DNA from: Kluyveromyces lactis
Taxonomy: Eukaryota > Ascomycota > Saccharomycetes > Saccharomycetales > Saccharomycetaceae
NCBI RefSeq assembly: GCF_000002515.2
Contig: NC_006042.1
Location: 1,550,001-1,614,000, forward strand
Direction of reading: 5' to 3'
DNA: 64,000 nt
Each line of letters starts with the position of its first letter. The first letter of the stretch is position 1. This document shows, piece after piece, positions 1 through 9,453 of the stretch. A program made the position numbers and the translations under genes. The notes under the pieces were generated by a model that worked only from the letters and a program-made list of their open reading frames with translations, was not told the DNA's origin and did not search any database.

Positions 1-327
1 ATCTCTTTCCAGTCAGCACTGAACAATGGTCCAGCATCATCACCGATGGTAATTCCTTCTAAAAGCATGCATTCTGTGCCTGATACGGCATTTTCGCCAT
101 CCTTCCACAGCATCTGGAATGACAGCACTGTTGCTTCACCACATTCTTCCAACCATGTGAGAACTGATAGTCAGCAGAAATCGTGGGTGTTTAACCAGCC
201 TGTCGAAATACCTAGCGAACCTGCAACAGAGAGACCAAAGGAAAGTTCAACTCGTCGAATGTCTAAACTGTTTGCCAGAGGGACACAGTTGTTTAAATTA
301 CCAAGTCATGACTCACAGGCTAGTTAA
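1..327 (+). CDS. C-terminal end of a YEL043W-like protein (partial)
   Basis: The frame is open from the first base of the window, so only the last 108 codons are present and the start lies to the left. The visible part is low in hydrophobic residues and rich in Ser, Pro and Asn, with a basic stretch (STRRMSKLFARG) near the end; it looks disordered and holds no domain that I can name. The assignment is by position: in S. cerevisiae YEL043W, a fibronectin type III protein of unknown function, precedes GDA1 in the same orientation, as here. I could not align the tail to that protein, so the name is an inference. That this is a real coding end is likely from its length and its convergent pairing with ISY1. 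Confidence 0.6.
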   Translation: MSFQSALNNGPASSPMVIPSKSMHSVPDTAFSPSFHSIWNDSTVASPHSSNHVRTDSQQKSWVFNQPVEIPSEPATERPKESSTRRMSKLFARGTQLFKLPSHDSQAS

Positions 328-522
328 ACCTTCAACCAGCCAGTTGACAATATTATTATAACTTACTAATCTTTGGTTGGTATCATCATTTTCATTCATA
401 AGAATAGAATAAAACGTCATGCTGTGGATATGAGAGGCAATCATTAAAAGCGTATATAGTACAACTATGATAAATATCATTCCCCTTATATACTAAAGCC
501 TAACTTCTCGTAGCTCCGATTA

Positions 523-1236
523 CTACAACCCGAGTTGCTTCTTTAACTCATTCTTTCTTCTTTGCACCAACCAAAGTTCGACATCTTTTAAGGATGGAAC
601 GTCAAAATTTGGTATCACAAAAGAAGGGTCCCGATCAGAAGAATGAATAGTTGATCGAAGTGAGCCAGTACGTTTCTTCTCATATTCAAGAAGTTCATCA
701 CTGTTATTTCCTACAAAATAGTCGTCTTTCAATGTACTTTCCCATCGTTTGATTTTCCTCTGCAACTCCGCTTTCTTTTCCTTCCCACTTCTTTCCTTCT
801 CTCTTTGTTCCTTGGATTCCCTCAATAATTTTTGAACCTCTGGTAATTCTAAAGCTCTACCGAAATACCTTTTCCCATCTATGAGGGTTCCGCCTGTGGT
901 ATTTAACTGCTTCCTCTTCTTCAAATCTGGACCCTTTAACTTATTTCTGATATGGAAATCCCATCTGCCCTTCTCCTGGAATAGTTTATTGAGTTCATCG
1001 TTTATTTCCGTGATTTGAGACTCGTTTAACGATGGATCATGAATCTGTGTCACACGTTGACCTATCTCCTTCACAAGCTCGTTTCTCCATCGAAGTGCTT
1101 CATCCAACTTCGTTACCTTATTGATCCTGGTAGGTCTTTTCAACCGCGAAAAATCCTGATAACCACCGGTTTCGGCAGCCTGTAGCTCCTGGTATCGCAC
1201 GAGAACAGAGTTCGCTTTATTCACGTTACGACTCAT
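523..1236 (-). CDS. ISY1: Pre-mRNA splicing factor Isy1
   Basis: A 237-residue protein that opens with MSRNVNKANSVLVRYQELQA, the conserved start of the Isy1 family, followed by the family signature around GKRYFGRALELPEV at about residues 120-135. Isy1 belongs to the Prp19-associated (NTC) complex of the spliceosome and helps fidelity of the first catalytic step. The length is close to the S. cerevisiae protein (235 residues). The centre is strongly charged and helical, with Lys/Glu-rich stretches around residues 140-170. The ATG is the first codon of the conserved N-terminus. It is divergent from GDA1 across a 341-bp promoter region. In S. cerevisiae ISY1 is next to UTR1 on chromosome X, and here only GDA1 separates them, as expected for the unduplicated ancestor. 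Confidence 0.95.
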   Translation of the reverse strand: MSRNVNKANSVLVRYQELQAAETGGYQDFSRLKRPTRINKVTKLDEALRWRNELVKEIGQRVTQIHDPSLNESQITEINDELNKLFQEKGRWDFHIRNKLKGPDLKKRKQLNTTGGTLIDGKRYFGRALELPEVQKLLRESKEQREKERSGKEKKAELQRKIKRWESTLKDDYFVGNNSDELLEYEKKRTGSLRSTIHSSDRDPSFVIPNFDVPSLKDVELWLVQRRKNELKKQLGL

Positions 1237-3146
<1,910 letters not shown>

Positions 3147-3379
3147 AGGTAACTCAATTCGAAATTTTATAATCATATACATCGTTTAACAAAAATACAC
3201 GTAAATACGCTAGTAAAACACCAATCGGTCGTTGCGTGGCCAGAAAGGATTGCAAACTAATAAATTGTGTCGATATATAAGTTTTGGGGCTCCGAAAGAG
3301 CGTCATTTACCTGATATTTTTTAGCTTCCCCGTATTTTCAGTAATATCTTATCTAAGTGCATCACTTTCCTTCAAAAAC

Positions 3380-3453
3380 ATGCTGAAGCTTAAAAGTAAA
3401 TGAAAATGTCTAAGAGAAAGGGAAACACTCAATTTGTGGAAAGAAAAGCTTGA
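3380..3453 (+). promoter_or_regulatory. Two short upstream reading frames before UTR1
   Basis: Two ATG-initiated frames lie in the UTR1 leader region. The first, 3380-3403, encodes 7 residues and ends in TGA. The second, 3406-3453, encodes 15 residues starting MSKRKGNTQF and ends in TGA, 64 bp before the UTR1 ATG. If the transcript begins upstream of 3380, ribosomes meet both first. The transcription start is not known, so the regulatory role is an inference. Confidence 0.4.
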
Positions 3454-3517
3454 AAGAGGTTCCACTCAGACGGATTCTATAGGTGCAAGGAAACGAATCG
3501 ATAGTGTTCTGCGAAAT

Positions 3518-5107
3518 ATGGTTGAAGGACACCCTTTGGAGAAGGTTCTGAGTGCTAGTGCACTAACTTCAAGCAGTAACAGCTCATCAAGAAGTAGTAT
3601 TCCCTTGACATTTGAAGTCACTCATCAACACAAGACTCAGATCAAGCGGTTCCAGAATGTGTTAACTAGTGATAGTGCCACCCAAGATGACGGCAACGAT
3701 GACCCTAGTAGAAATCAAGGGAATGAGGTGAGTGAACAATTTCATTTGCTGCAGTATCCTGAGCAGCATCAACATCAACATCAAAATAAACATCAACATC
3801 AACATCAGCAGCAGCACGAAAAAGGAGATCTGGACGAGGTGCTCTGTACCCAACGGATGTTCAGGAAACTATCTACTGGGAGCGATGATGTGAAAAAGGT
3901 TTATTCGCATGCACAGCTATCGTCCACTGCACATGGAGTGAGATTATTATCCAAAAATCTATCCAACACCAAAGTGGCATTAGAAGTTAAGAAATTAATG
4001 ATAGTAACTAAAAGGCAAGATGATTCTTTGATCTACTTGACAAGGGAGTTGGTAGAGTGGATCCTTGTCAATTATCCAACGATAGATGTTTATGTGGAAT
4101 ACGGTTTTGAACGAAACGAATCTTTCAACGCAAAAGAGTTGTGTAAAGACAGTAAATGTGGTTCGCATAAGATTCAATATTGGTCTCCAGAATTTGTGAA
4201 AGAACACGAAGATTTCTTTGACCTAATCATAACACTTGGTGGAGATGGCACAGTATTATACGTATCATCAATTTTCCAAAAGAATGTGCCACCGGTCATG
4301 TCATTTGCCTTGGGGTCTCTAGGATTCTTGACGAACTTCCAATTTGAAGACTTCAAACATGCTTTGTCCAAGATTTTACAAAACAAGATTAAAACTAAGA
4401 TGAGAATGCGACTATGTTGTCAACTTTTCAGGAAAAGGATCAAGAAAGTGGACGAGGAAGCACGCAAGACGCATATTAAGTACACAATGGAGGGAGAGTA
4501 CCATGTTTTGAATGAACTTACGATTGACAGAGGTCCTAGTCCGTTCATTTCAATGTTAGAATTATATGGAGATGGATCTTTATTAACAGTGGCACAAGCA
4601 GACGGTCTGATCATAGCCTCGCCCACTGGATCCACAGCGTATTCCTTAAGTGCTGGTGGTTCCTTGGTATACCCCAGCGTCAACGCTATTGCAGTTACAC
4701 CAATCTGTCCTCATACTCTAAGTTTCAGACCCATCATCTTGCCGGATAGTATGACGTTAAAAGTGAAAGTCCCAAAGGCTAGCAGAAGCACCGCATGGGC
4801 AGCATTTGACGGTAAGAACAGAGTGGAAATGAAGAGGGGCGACTACATAGTGATAAACGCAAGTCCGTATTCATTCCCTACACTCGAAGCCCGCAGCACA
4901 GAATTTATTGACAGTATCAGTAGAACATTGAATTGGAACGTCAGGGAATCCCAAAAGTCGTTCACACATATGCTCTCAAGAAAGAATCAACAGAAGTACG
5001 AAATACACACCGTGAGAACCAGGCAGGATTCTGAAGAAGAGGAAGAACTCGAAGACGACCAAAGTGATGATTATTCTACTGACTCTGACAGTGAACTGAA
5101 CGAGTAA
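3518..5107 (+). CDS. UTR1: ATP-NADH/NAD kinase Utr1
   Basis: NAD(H) kinase that phosphorylates NAD+ and NADH to make NADP(H) in the cytosol. Visible motifs are the Gly-rich phosphate loop LGGDGTVLYVSSIF, the NELTIDRGPSPF segment, and the long conserved block from GDGSLLTVAQADGL through SPTGSTAYSLSAGG. The open frame extends upstream to 3404 without an ATG; I chose the first in-frame ATG, at 3518, which gives 529 residues against 530 in S. cerevisiae. The N-terminal third is disordered, with a Gln/His repeat coded at about 3768-3820; the C-terminal tail is very acidic. It is the single ancestor of the S. cerevisiae pair UTR1 and YEF1. The upstream frames described separately may reduce its translation. 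Confidence 0.94.
   Translation: MVEGHPLEKVLSASALTSSSNSSSRSSIPLTFEVTHQHKTQIKRFQNVLTSDSATQDDGNDDPSRNQGNEVSEQFHLLQYPEQHQHQHQNKHQHQHQQQHEKGDLDEVLCTQRMFRKLSTGSDDVKKVYSHAQLSSTAHGVRLLSKNLSNTKVALEVKKLMIVTKRQDDSLIYLTRELVEWILVNYPTIDVYVEYGFERNESFNAKELCKDSKCGSHKIQYWSPEFVKEHEDFFDLIITLGGDGTVLYVSSIFQKNVPPVMSFALGSLGFLTNFQFEDFKHALSKILQNKIKTKMRMRLCCQLFRKRIKKVDEEARKTHIKYTMEGEYHVLNELTIDRGPSPFISMLELYGDGSLLTVAQADGLIIASPTGSTAYSLSAGGSLVYPSVNAIAVTPICPHTLSFRPIILPDSMTLKVKVPKASRSTAWAAFDGKNRVEMKRGDYIVINASPYSFPTLEARSTEFIDSISRTLNWNVRESQKSFTHMLSRKNQQKYEIHTVRTRQDSEEEEELEDDQSDDYSTDSDSELNE
3768..3820 (+). repeat. Coding CAACAT-type microsatellite (Gln-His) in UTR1
   Basis: An imperfect CAA/CAT hexanucleotide repeat coding for alternating Gln and His (QHQHQHQNKHQHQHQQQH). 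It lies in the non-conserved N-terminal region of Utr1, so length changes should be tolerated. Confidence 0.8.
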
Positions 5108-5856
5108 GGTCGGAGAAAAAGTTAATACCGGAGGAAATAGCGGATTTTCTGAAGATCTGCAGACTATTTTCGCAGCTCACATGTGTTTTTATAAACCGAA
5201 CTTTTACCCAATTAGTATAACTGAAATGTCTTGAGAGTGTTTATATTTACGTTTACCATTCTTACCAGTAATCTTCCTGCAAACCCTACAACTCCATACA
5301 CACTTTGTACACCACTCTTCACTGGTTGACCCCCCCATTCATGTATTTTTATTTCCTATATAGGAAGCCTAAGAAACAATCACAAGTTTATTTGCATAGA
5401 TATCTGCGCCATTTGTTGCGGGGAGAACGGCCAAGAACTGCGTACTCAACTCCAAGCTCTGTGATGTGTTGTTGGAAAGCTACGAAAAATGCTTCCTCTT
5501 TGACGCCTTTTTTTAAACATCGCTTTTGCCCCAATTGGGTAATTGCTGAAAAAATTCTCAACCGAAATTTCTCGAGGCGCATTCTGCGAAAGGTGGAATA
5601 AACAGAGGAGATAGTACAGCTTCTTCTTAGGAACAGGCTTAGTGTGCTATTACGGCAGCCCGGCAAGAAACTATATGTACCTGTATATCGATATATGAAT
5701 TTATATATATAAGGATATAAAATTTGAATGAAAACCCATTCAAAAAAGTCCAAGGTATCTCTTGTTGCATTCTTTCAGTTATAAATAGAATCTAAGATTC
5801 AAGGTAACATAAGAGAGCCAAGCTCCTCCCACGCCTATAAATAATATACTTTTGTA
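5108..5856. promoter_or_regulatory. Intergenic region and promoter of UTR2
   Basis: 749 bp between UTR1 and UTR2. Short frames on both strands here look like chance: no ATG-led product has a recognisable motif. Candidate TATA elements are TATATATA near 5702 and TATAAATA at 5780-5787, about 155 and 70 bp before the UTR2 ATG. A cell-wall gene with a TATA-type promoter fits stress-responsive expression, but the transcription start is unknown. Confidence 0.45.
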
Positions 5857-7215
5857 ATGAGATCGTTTGCTAAAGTGTTGGCCCTAGCGGCTGTTGCATT
5901 GAAAGTTGTTTCAGCTGCTGATGAGACAACCACCTGCAGTGAAGATTCTCACTGCCCGGAGGATAATCCATGTTGTAATCAGTACGGAACATGTGGTACA
6001 GGTAGTTACTGTCTAGGTGGTTGTAACCCTAAGTTTTCTTACAAGAAAGAGGCTTGTATGCCACTGCCAGTTTGTCGGGACACAATTACCATCTTTGATA
6101 ATTATACTTCCAAAATGGCGAATCTATATACATACCTGGGTGATGCCTCAAAGGCCAATTGGACTTACGAAGGTTATCCGATCGATTATGAAGACGAAAA
6201 TGCTTTGATTATGGCTATGCCAAAAAATTCTGGCGGTACTGTTCTTTCCTCGACTCATTATATGTGGTATGGTAACATTAAAACAAGAATGAAGGCATCT
6301 CATGGTGCTGGTGTTGTCTCTGCTATGATTTTGTTCTCTTCTGTGCAGGATGAAATTGATTACGAATGGGTTGGTGCTGATCTAGAGAAGGTGCAAACCA
6401 ATTGGTACTGGCAAGGTGCTCTGAACTATACAAACTCTAAGAATTTGACTGCTACGAACAACGATGAGGATTATCACATCTATGAAATTGATTGGAAGGA
6501 AGATGTTATCACTTGGTCGGTGGATGGTGAAGTTGGTAGAACTTTGTTCAAAAACGAAACTTATAACTCCACTTCCAAGCAATACGAATACCCTCAAACT
6601 CCATCCAGAGTTCAATTATCTCTATGGCCAGGTGGTAATGCCACAAACGAACAAGGTACCATTAACTGGGCCGGTGGTGAAATTGACTGGGACTCCGATG
6701 ACATCAAAGATTATGGATACTACTACGCCGTGTTAGAAAGTGTGAACATTACCTGTTATGACCCACCATCCGGTACCACGAAAAACGGTTCCGAAGTATA
6801 CCAATACTCTGGTGAAGACAACTGGTTGCAAAAAGGTGTCTTTATCACCGACGGTAACACTATATTGAAGGATTACGATAACTCTGGTTTGGATGACAAT
6901 ACCCCAGACGAAAGTTCTTCCTCTTCTTCTTCTTCGTCCACTTCATCCTCATCCAAATCTAGTTCCACTTCAACAGGAAGCAGCTCCGGATCGGCTTCAA
7001 CAACGACCACTGCTGGCTCCAATGACGATACTGACGAGTCATCTTCTTCTTCTACAAGTTCTTCCGCAGCAGCAGGATTCGTTCAAAATATGTCGACTAC
7101 TTCTAGCTCCGGTAACTCCAGTTCTGCTACATCTACTAGTGCTGCTGGTGCTGAAAAGAACTTGTCATATGGGTTTGGTTTAAGTTTAATTTCCCTATTG
7201 TTATCATTGCTGTGA
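5857..7215 (+). CDS. UTR2: Cell-wall chitin transglycosylase Utr2 (CRH family, GPI-anchored)
   Basis: A 452-residue secreted enzyme that links chitin to beta-glucan in the cell wall. Order of parts: signal peptide (residues 1-20), a Cys-rich chitin-binding module (CBM18-like, about 27-67), a GH16 catalytic domain with the active-site motif DEIDYEW at residue 165 onward, a Ser/Thr-rich stalk (about 350-430) and a hydrophobic C-terminus (GFGLSLISLLLSLL) typical of GPI attachment. The two Glu residues of DEIDYE serve as nucleophile and acid/base in the family. The CBM18 module distinguishes Utr2 from Crh1. The low-complexity Ser stalk is probably heavily O-mannosylated. Position between UTR1 and CYC1 matches UTR2 (YEL040W) next to CYC7 in S. 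cerevisiae. Confidence 0.95.
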   Translation: MRSFAKVLALAAVALKVVSAADETTTCSEDSHCPEDNPCCNQYGTCGTGSYCLGGCNPKFSYKKEACMPLPVCRDTITIFDNYTSKMANLYTYLGDASKANWTYEGYPIDYEDENALIMAMPKNSGGTVLSSTHYMWYGNIKTRMKASHGAGVVSAMILFSSVQDEIDYEWVGADLEKVQTNWYWQGALNYTNSKNLTATNNDEDYHIYEIDWKEDVITWSVDGEVGRTLFKNETYNSTSKQYEYPQTPSRVQLSLWPGGNATNEQGTINWAGGEIDWDSDDIKDYGYYYAVLESVNITCYDPPSGTTKNGSEVYQYSGEDNWLQKGVFITDGNTILKDYDNSGLDDNTPDESSSSSSSSSTSSSSKSSSTSTGSSSGSASTTTTAGSNDDTDESSSSSTSSSAAAGFVQNMSTTSSSGNSSSATSTSAAGAEKNLSYGFGLSLISLLLSLL

Positions 7216-8277
7216 TAACACCGAACTGACTTTGTAAATCACACGACGCATACGAAACATAAAAGATTCTCAAAAGCTCAACAAAAAGATTCTGTGGAAA
7301 TTTATATAGATGACCAGTATCTTTTGAAACTCAGTGAGCATGTACATATACAGACTTTTAATTAAATGCACTTTTTTGATCTTTTGATCTTTATGACGAA
7401 GAATTTTATCTAAATACGGAGATGTAAAATATACATTGTAGATAATAGACGGGATGTGTGATAACACTAATAAAATAATTATGATAGTAATAATACTCGA
7501 TATTAAGGCAAAACCTCACGGTGTTCACTGGGGACCGGGTGTTAAGATAAAAGGAAGAAGAAAGAGTTGATAATAGAAGTAGTAGAGTTGTTAAAAAATA
7601 AATAAATAATCATAAAATTTGGTATTCTTGGAATAGTAGTGCATAGTAACAGGATTCCAAGAGTTGTGATAGTAACGACTTTTTGTTGATTCACCTTCAT
7701 TTTTTCTTCATTTGTATCTTGGCTCAAGTTGATAACTTGGAGTTTTGGTTCTATCATGAAAAGGTTCGTTCTTTATTGTTTTGCGGTATATCAAATGCTG
7801 ATCCTTCTGATTTGAAAGTCTTTTTACCAGTCAATAACGGATATAATAATTACAAGTATAACGGCAAAAAAACACAACAGAATGGACGAGTATAAGGATG
7901 AAAAGAAGATCACATGATAAAGAACAACGAAACGAAAAATATACAAGCGTTGTTTCAGAGATAAAAATCCGTAATCTCTTGTTAAAATTCCAAAATCCTC
8001 TTTTTTTATAAGCAGCAGCAAACTTAGAAGAACGTTCATAGACAGTTTTCAAACTGTAGAAAAAAACATTAAGGAATTTTCTCTATGCAGAGAGAAAAGG
8101 TGAAGGTGCAAAATAAAAGCGTTCCGGGAAGGGTGAGATGGTGTATATACATAATATCAATCTACCATGCGTGCATGAATGAATTTTTTCTTTTCAAATG
8201 AGAGAAGCATGGAGGTTAAAGGAAGACATTTATAGGAAACAAAACAAATTGGGAAAGTTCATTTAACTCATAAATGT
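7216..8277. other. Convergent intergenic region between UTR2 and CYC1
   Basis: 1.06 kb between the ends of two converging genes, unusually long for such a spacer in this window. It is AT-rich. Short frames on both strands have no recognisable features and I do not call them genes. Two perfect inverted repeats stand close together: ACAGTTT/AAACTGT at 8042-8057 and TTTTCTCT/AGAGAAAA at 8077-8098 with a 6-nt loop. I find no tRNA and no clear snoRNA box pair. Confidence 0.5.
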
Positions 8278-8610
8278 TTATTTACAAGCCTTCAACATGT
8301 AAGTAACGATATCGTTTCTGTCCTTTTCCTTCTTCAAACCACCGAAAGCCATCTTGGTACCTGGAATGTACTTCTTTGGGTTTTCCAAGTAGTCAGACAT
8401 AGTTTGTTCATCCCACAAGACGTTCTTCTTGATGTTAGCGTCAGTGTAAGAGTAACCGGAAGCTTTACCAGAGTGTCTACCGAAGACACCATGCAAATTT
8501 GGACCGACCTTGTGTGGACCACCGGCTTCAACGGTGTGACATTGCAAACATCTGGTCTTGAACAAAGTAGCACCCTTCTTTTCGGAACCCTTCTTGTATG
8601 GAGCTGGCAT
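8278..8610 (-). CDS. CYC1: Cytochrome c
   Basis: A 110-residue cytochrome c, electron carrier between complexes III and IV in the mitochondrial intermembrane space. The haem attachment motif CLQCH occupies residues 21-25, and the axial methionine is Met87 in [10 protein letters not shown]. Length and sequence match yeast iso-cytochromes closely, including the short N-terminal extension and the C-terminal KACK. This single gene stands for the ancestor of S. cerevisiae CYC1 and CYC7. It converges on UTR2. The upstream region holds two HAP-type CCAAT boxes and three CACGTG sites, consistent with respiratory regulation. The coding end overlaps a Puf3-like RNA motif, described separately. Confidence 0.98.
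   Translation of the reverse strand: MPAPYKKGSEKKGATLFKTRCLQCHTVEAGGPHKVGPNLHGVFGRHSGKASGYSYTDANIKKNVLWDEQTMSDYLENPKKYIPGTKMAFGGLKKEKDRNDIVTYMLKACK
8279..8288 (-). promoter_or_regulatory. Puf3-like motif across the CYC1 stop codon
   Basis: Read on the minus strand this is CTTGTAAATA, a perfect match to the Puf3 consensus CNUGUANAUA. It includes the last Cys and Lys codons and the first two bases of TAA. Puf3 binds mRNAs for mitochondrial proteins, usually in the 3' UTR. Overlap with coding sequence means it could be coincidence forced by the Ala-Cys-Lys-stop codons. Confidence 0.35.
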
Positions 8611-8955
8611 TATGACTTTATATTAGTTGTGTTGGTTGTGTAACAGTTATTTGATTTGACGAATCAATCCTTAATACTGATAGTTTGGGAAACTTTAATT
8701 AAGATAGAAAGGAGAAAAAAGAAAACGCTAAAAAGACTTGCTAAAGAAACATCAAATTCAATCGAATATCAAATCTTAATATGTTAGTTATATATGAAAT
8801 TATCAACAAACCATAGTGCGCATACTAAAATTTTTCTCCTACCTGTTTTTAACTACTTAAACCGAAAAAATGCTTCGAAACAAGTCTATCATTTCGGGAA
8901 CATCGGTCAAGACACGAGATGAGCCAAATTCTGTGAAGCCTCTGAGACTTTTTTC

Positions 8956-9074
8956 TCATTGGTTTCCCGTTGTGCGTTTTGCTGCAGGGTAATCTTAATG
9001 GGGATTAAAGCGTGGGGAAAAGCAATTCTTGTCAGAGGTTGGACGTCACTGTGAACGGAAGCGATCTGATTGGT
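8956..9074 (+). promoter_or_regulatory. Two HAP2/3/4/5-type CCAAT boxes upstream of CYC1
   Basis: TCATTGGT at 8956-8963 and TGATTGGT at 9067-9074 both match the HAP consensus TNATTGGT. They lie 346 and 457 bp upstream of the CYC1 ATG, in the gap between CYC1 and the 3' end of THI3, so CYC1 is the only gene they can serve as a promoter element. The HAP complex activates respiratory genes, and S. cerevisiae CYC1 carries such a site in UAS2. Confidence 0.65.
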
Positions 9075-9094
9075 TGGCTGATGTATGTTACAGT

Positions 9095-9278
9095 CACGTG
9101 ATACGTACTGACCGGCACGTGACAATTAACTTAATGGTAATGGTTCTGGAATATCTCTGATCAGTGTTACCCTGAGAAGATGATATTTTTTCGCTCATAT
9201 TATCTGTATTTGACATCAATAGAGTATTTATTTACTTCATTCTGTTCTTTGCGTGAATATCGGTATAATGCACACGTG
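9095..9278. promoter_or_regulatory. Cluster of three CACGTG (Cbf1-type) sites upstream of CYC1
   Basis: CACGTG occurs at 9095-9100, 9116-9121 and 9273-9278, each followed by A on at least one strand (CACGTGA). Three copies of a 6-mer in 184 bp is well above chance. The sites sit just beyond the HAP boxes. Cbf1 (Cpf1) is the usual yeast binder, though other bHLH factors can read the same core. Confidence 0.55.
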
Positions 9279-9453
9279 ACTTTTGGTGTGCTCTTCGTTA
9301 GTGCCGATACGAAAAGCGTGCCGTGTTGTTAATGGTAATGCGGTTAACATTGAGACTGATCACCAAGCAGGTACTTGTGTGTTCAGTGCTTATTAAATAA
9401 TATATATATTTGAAGCGTGAAAGTTCTCTGATATCTGTTTCACCCTTCTCCTT

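Noticed and set aside
5305-5753. Overlapping 98- and 121-codon frames upstream of UTR2
   Set aside because: They lie on opposite strands in an AT-rich promoter and show no domain, signal peptide or conserved pattern.
7824-8052. Overlapping 71- and 73-codon frames between UTR2 and CYC1
   Set aside because: Low-complexity hydrophobic products in AT-rich DNA with no supporting feature.
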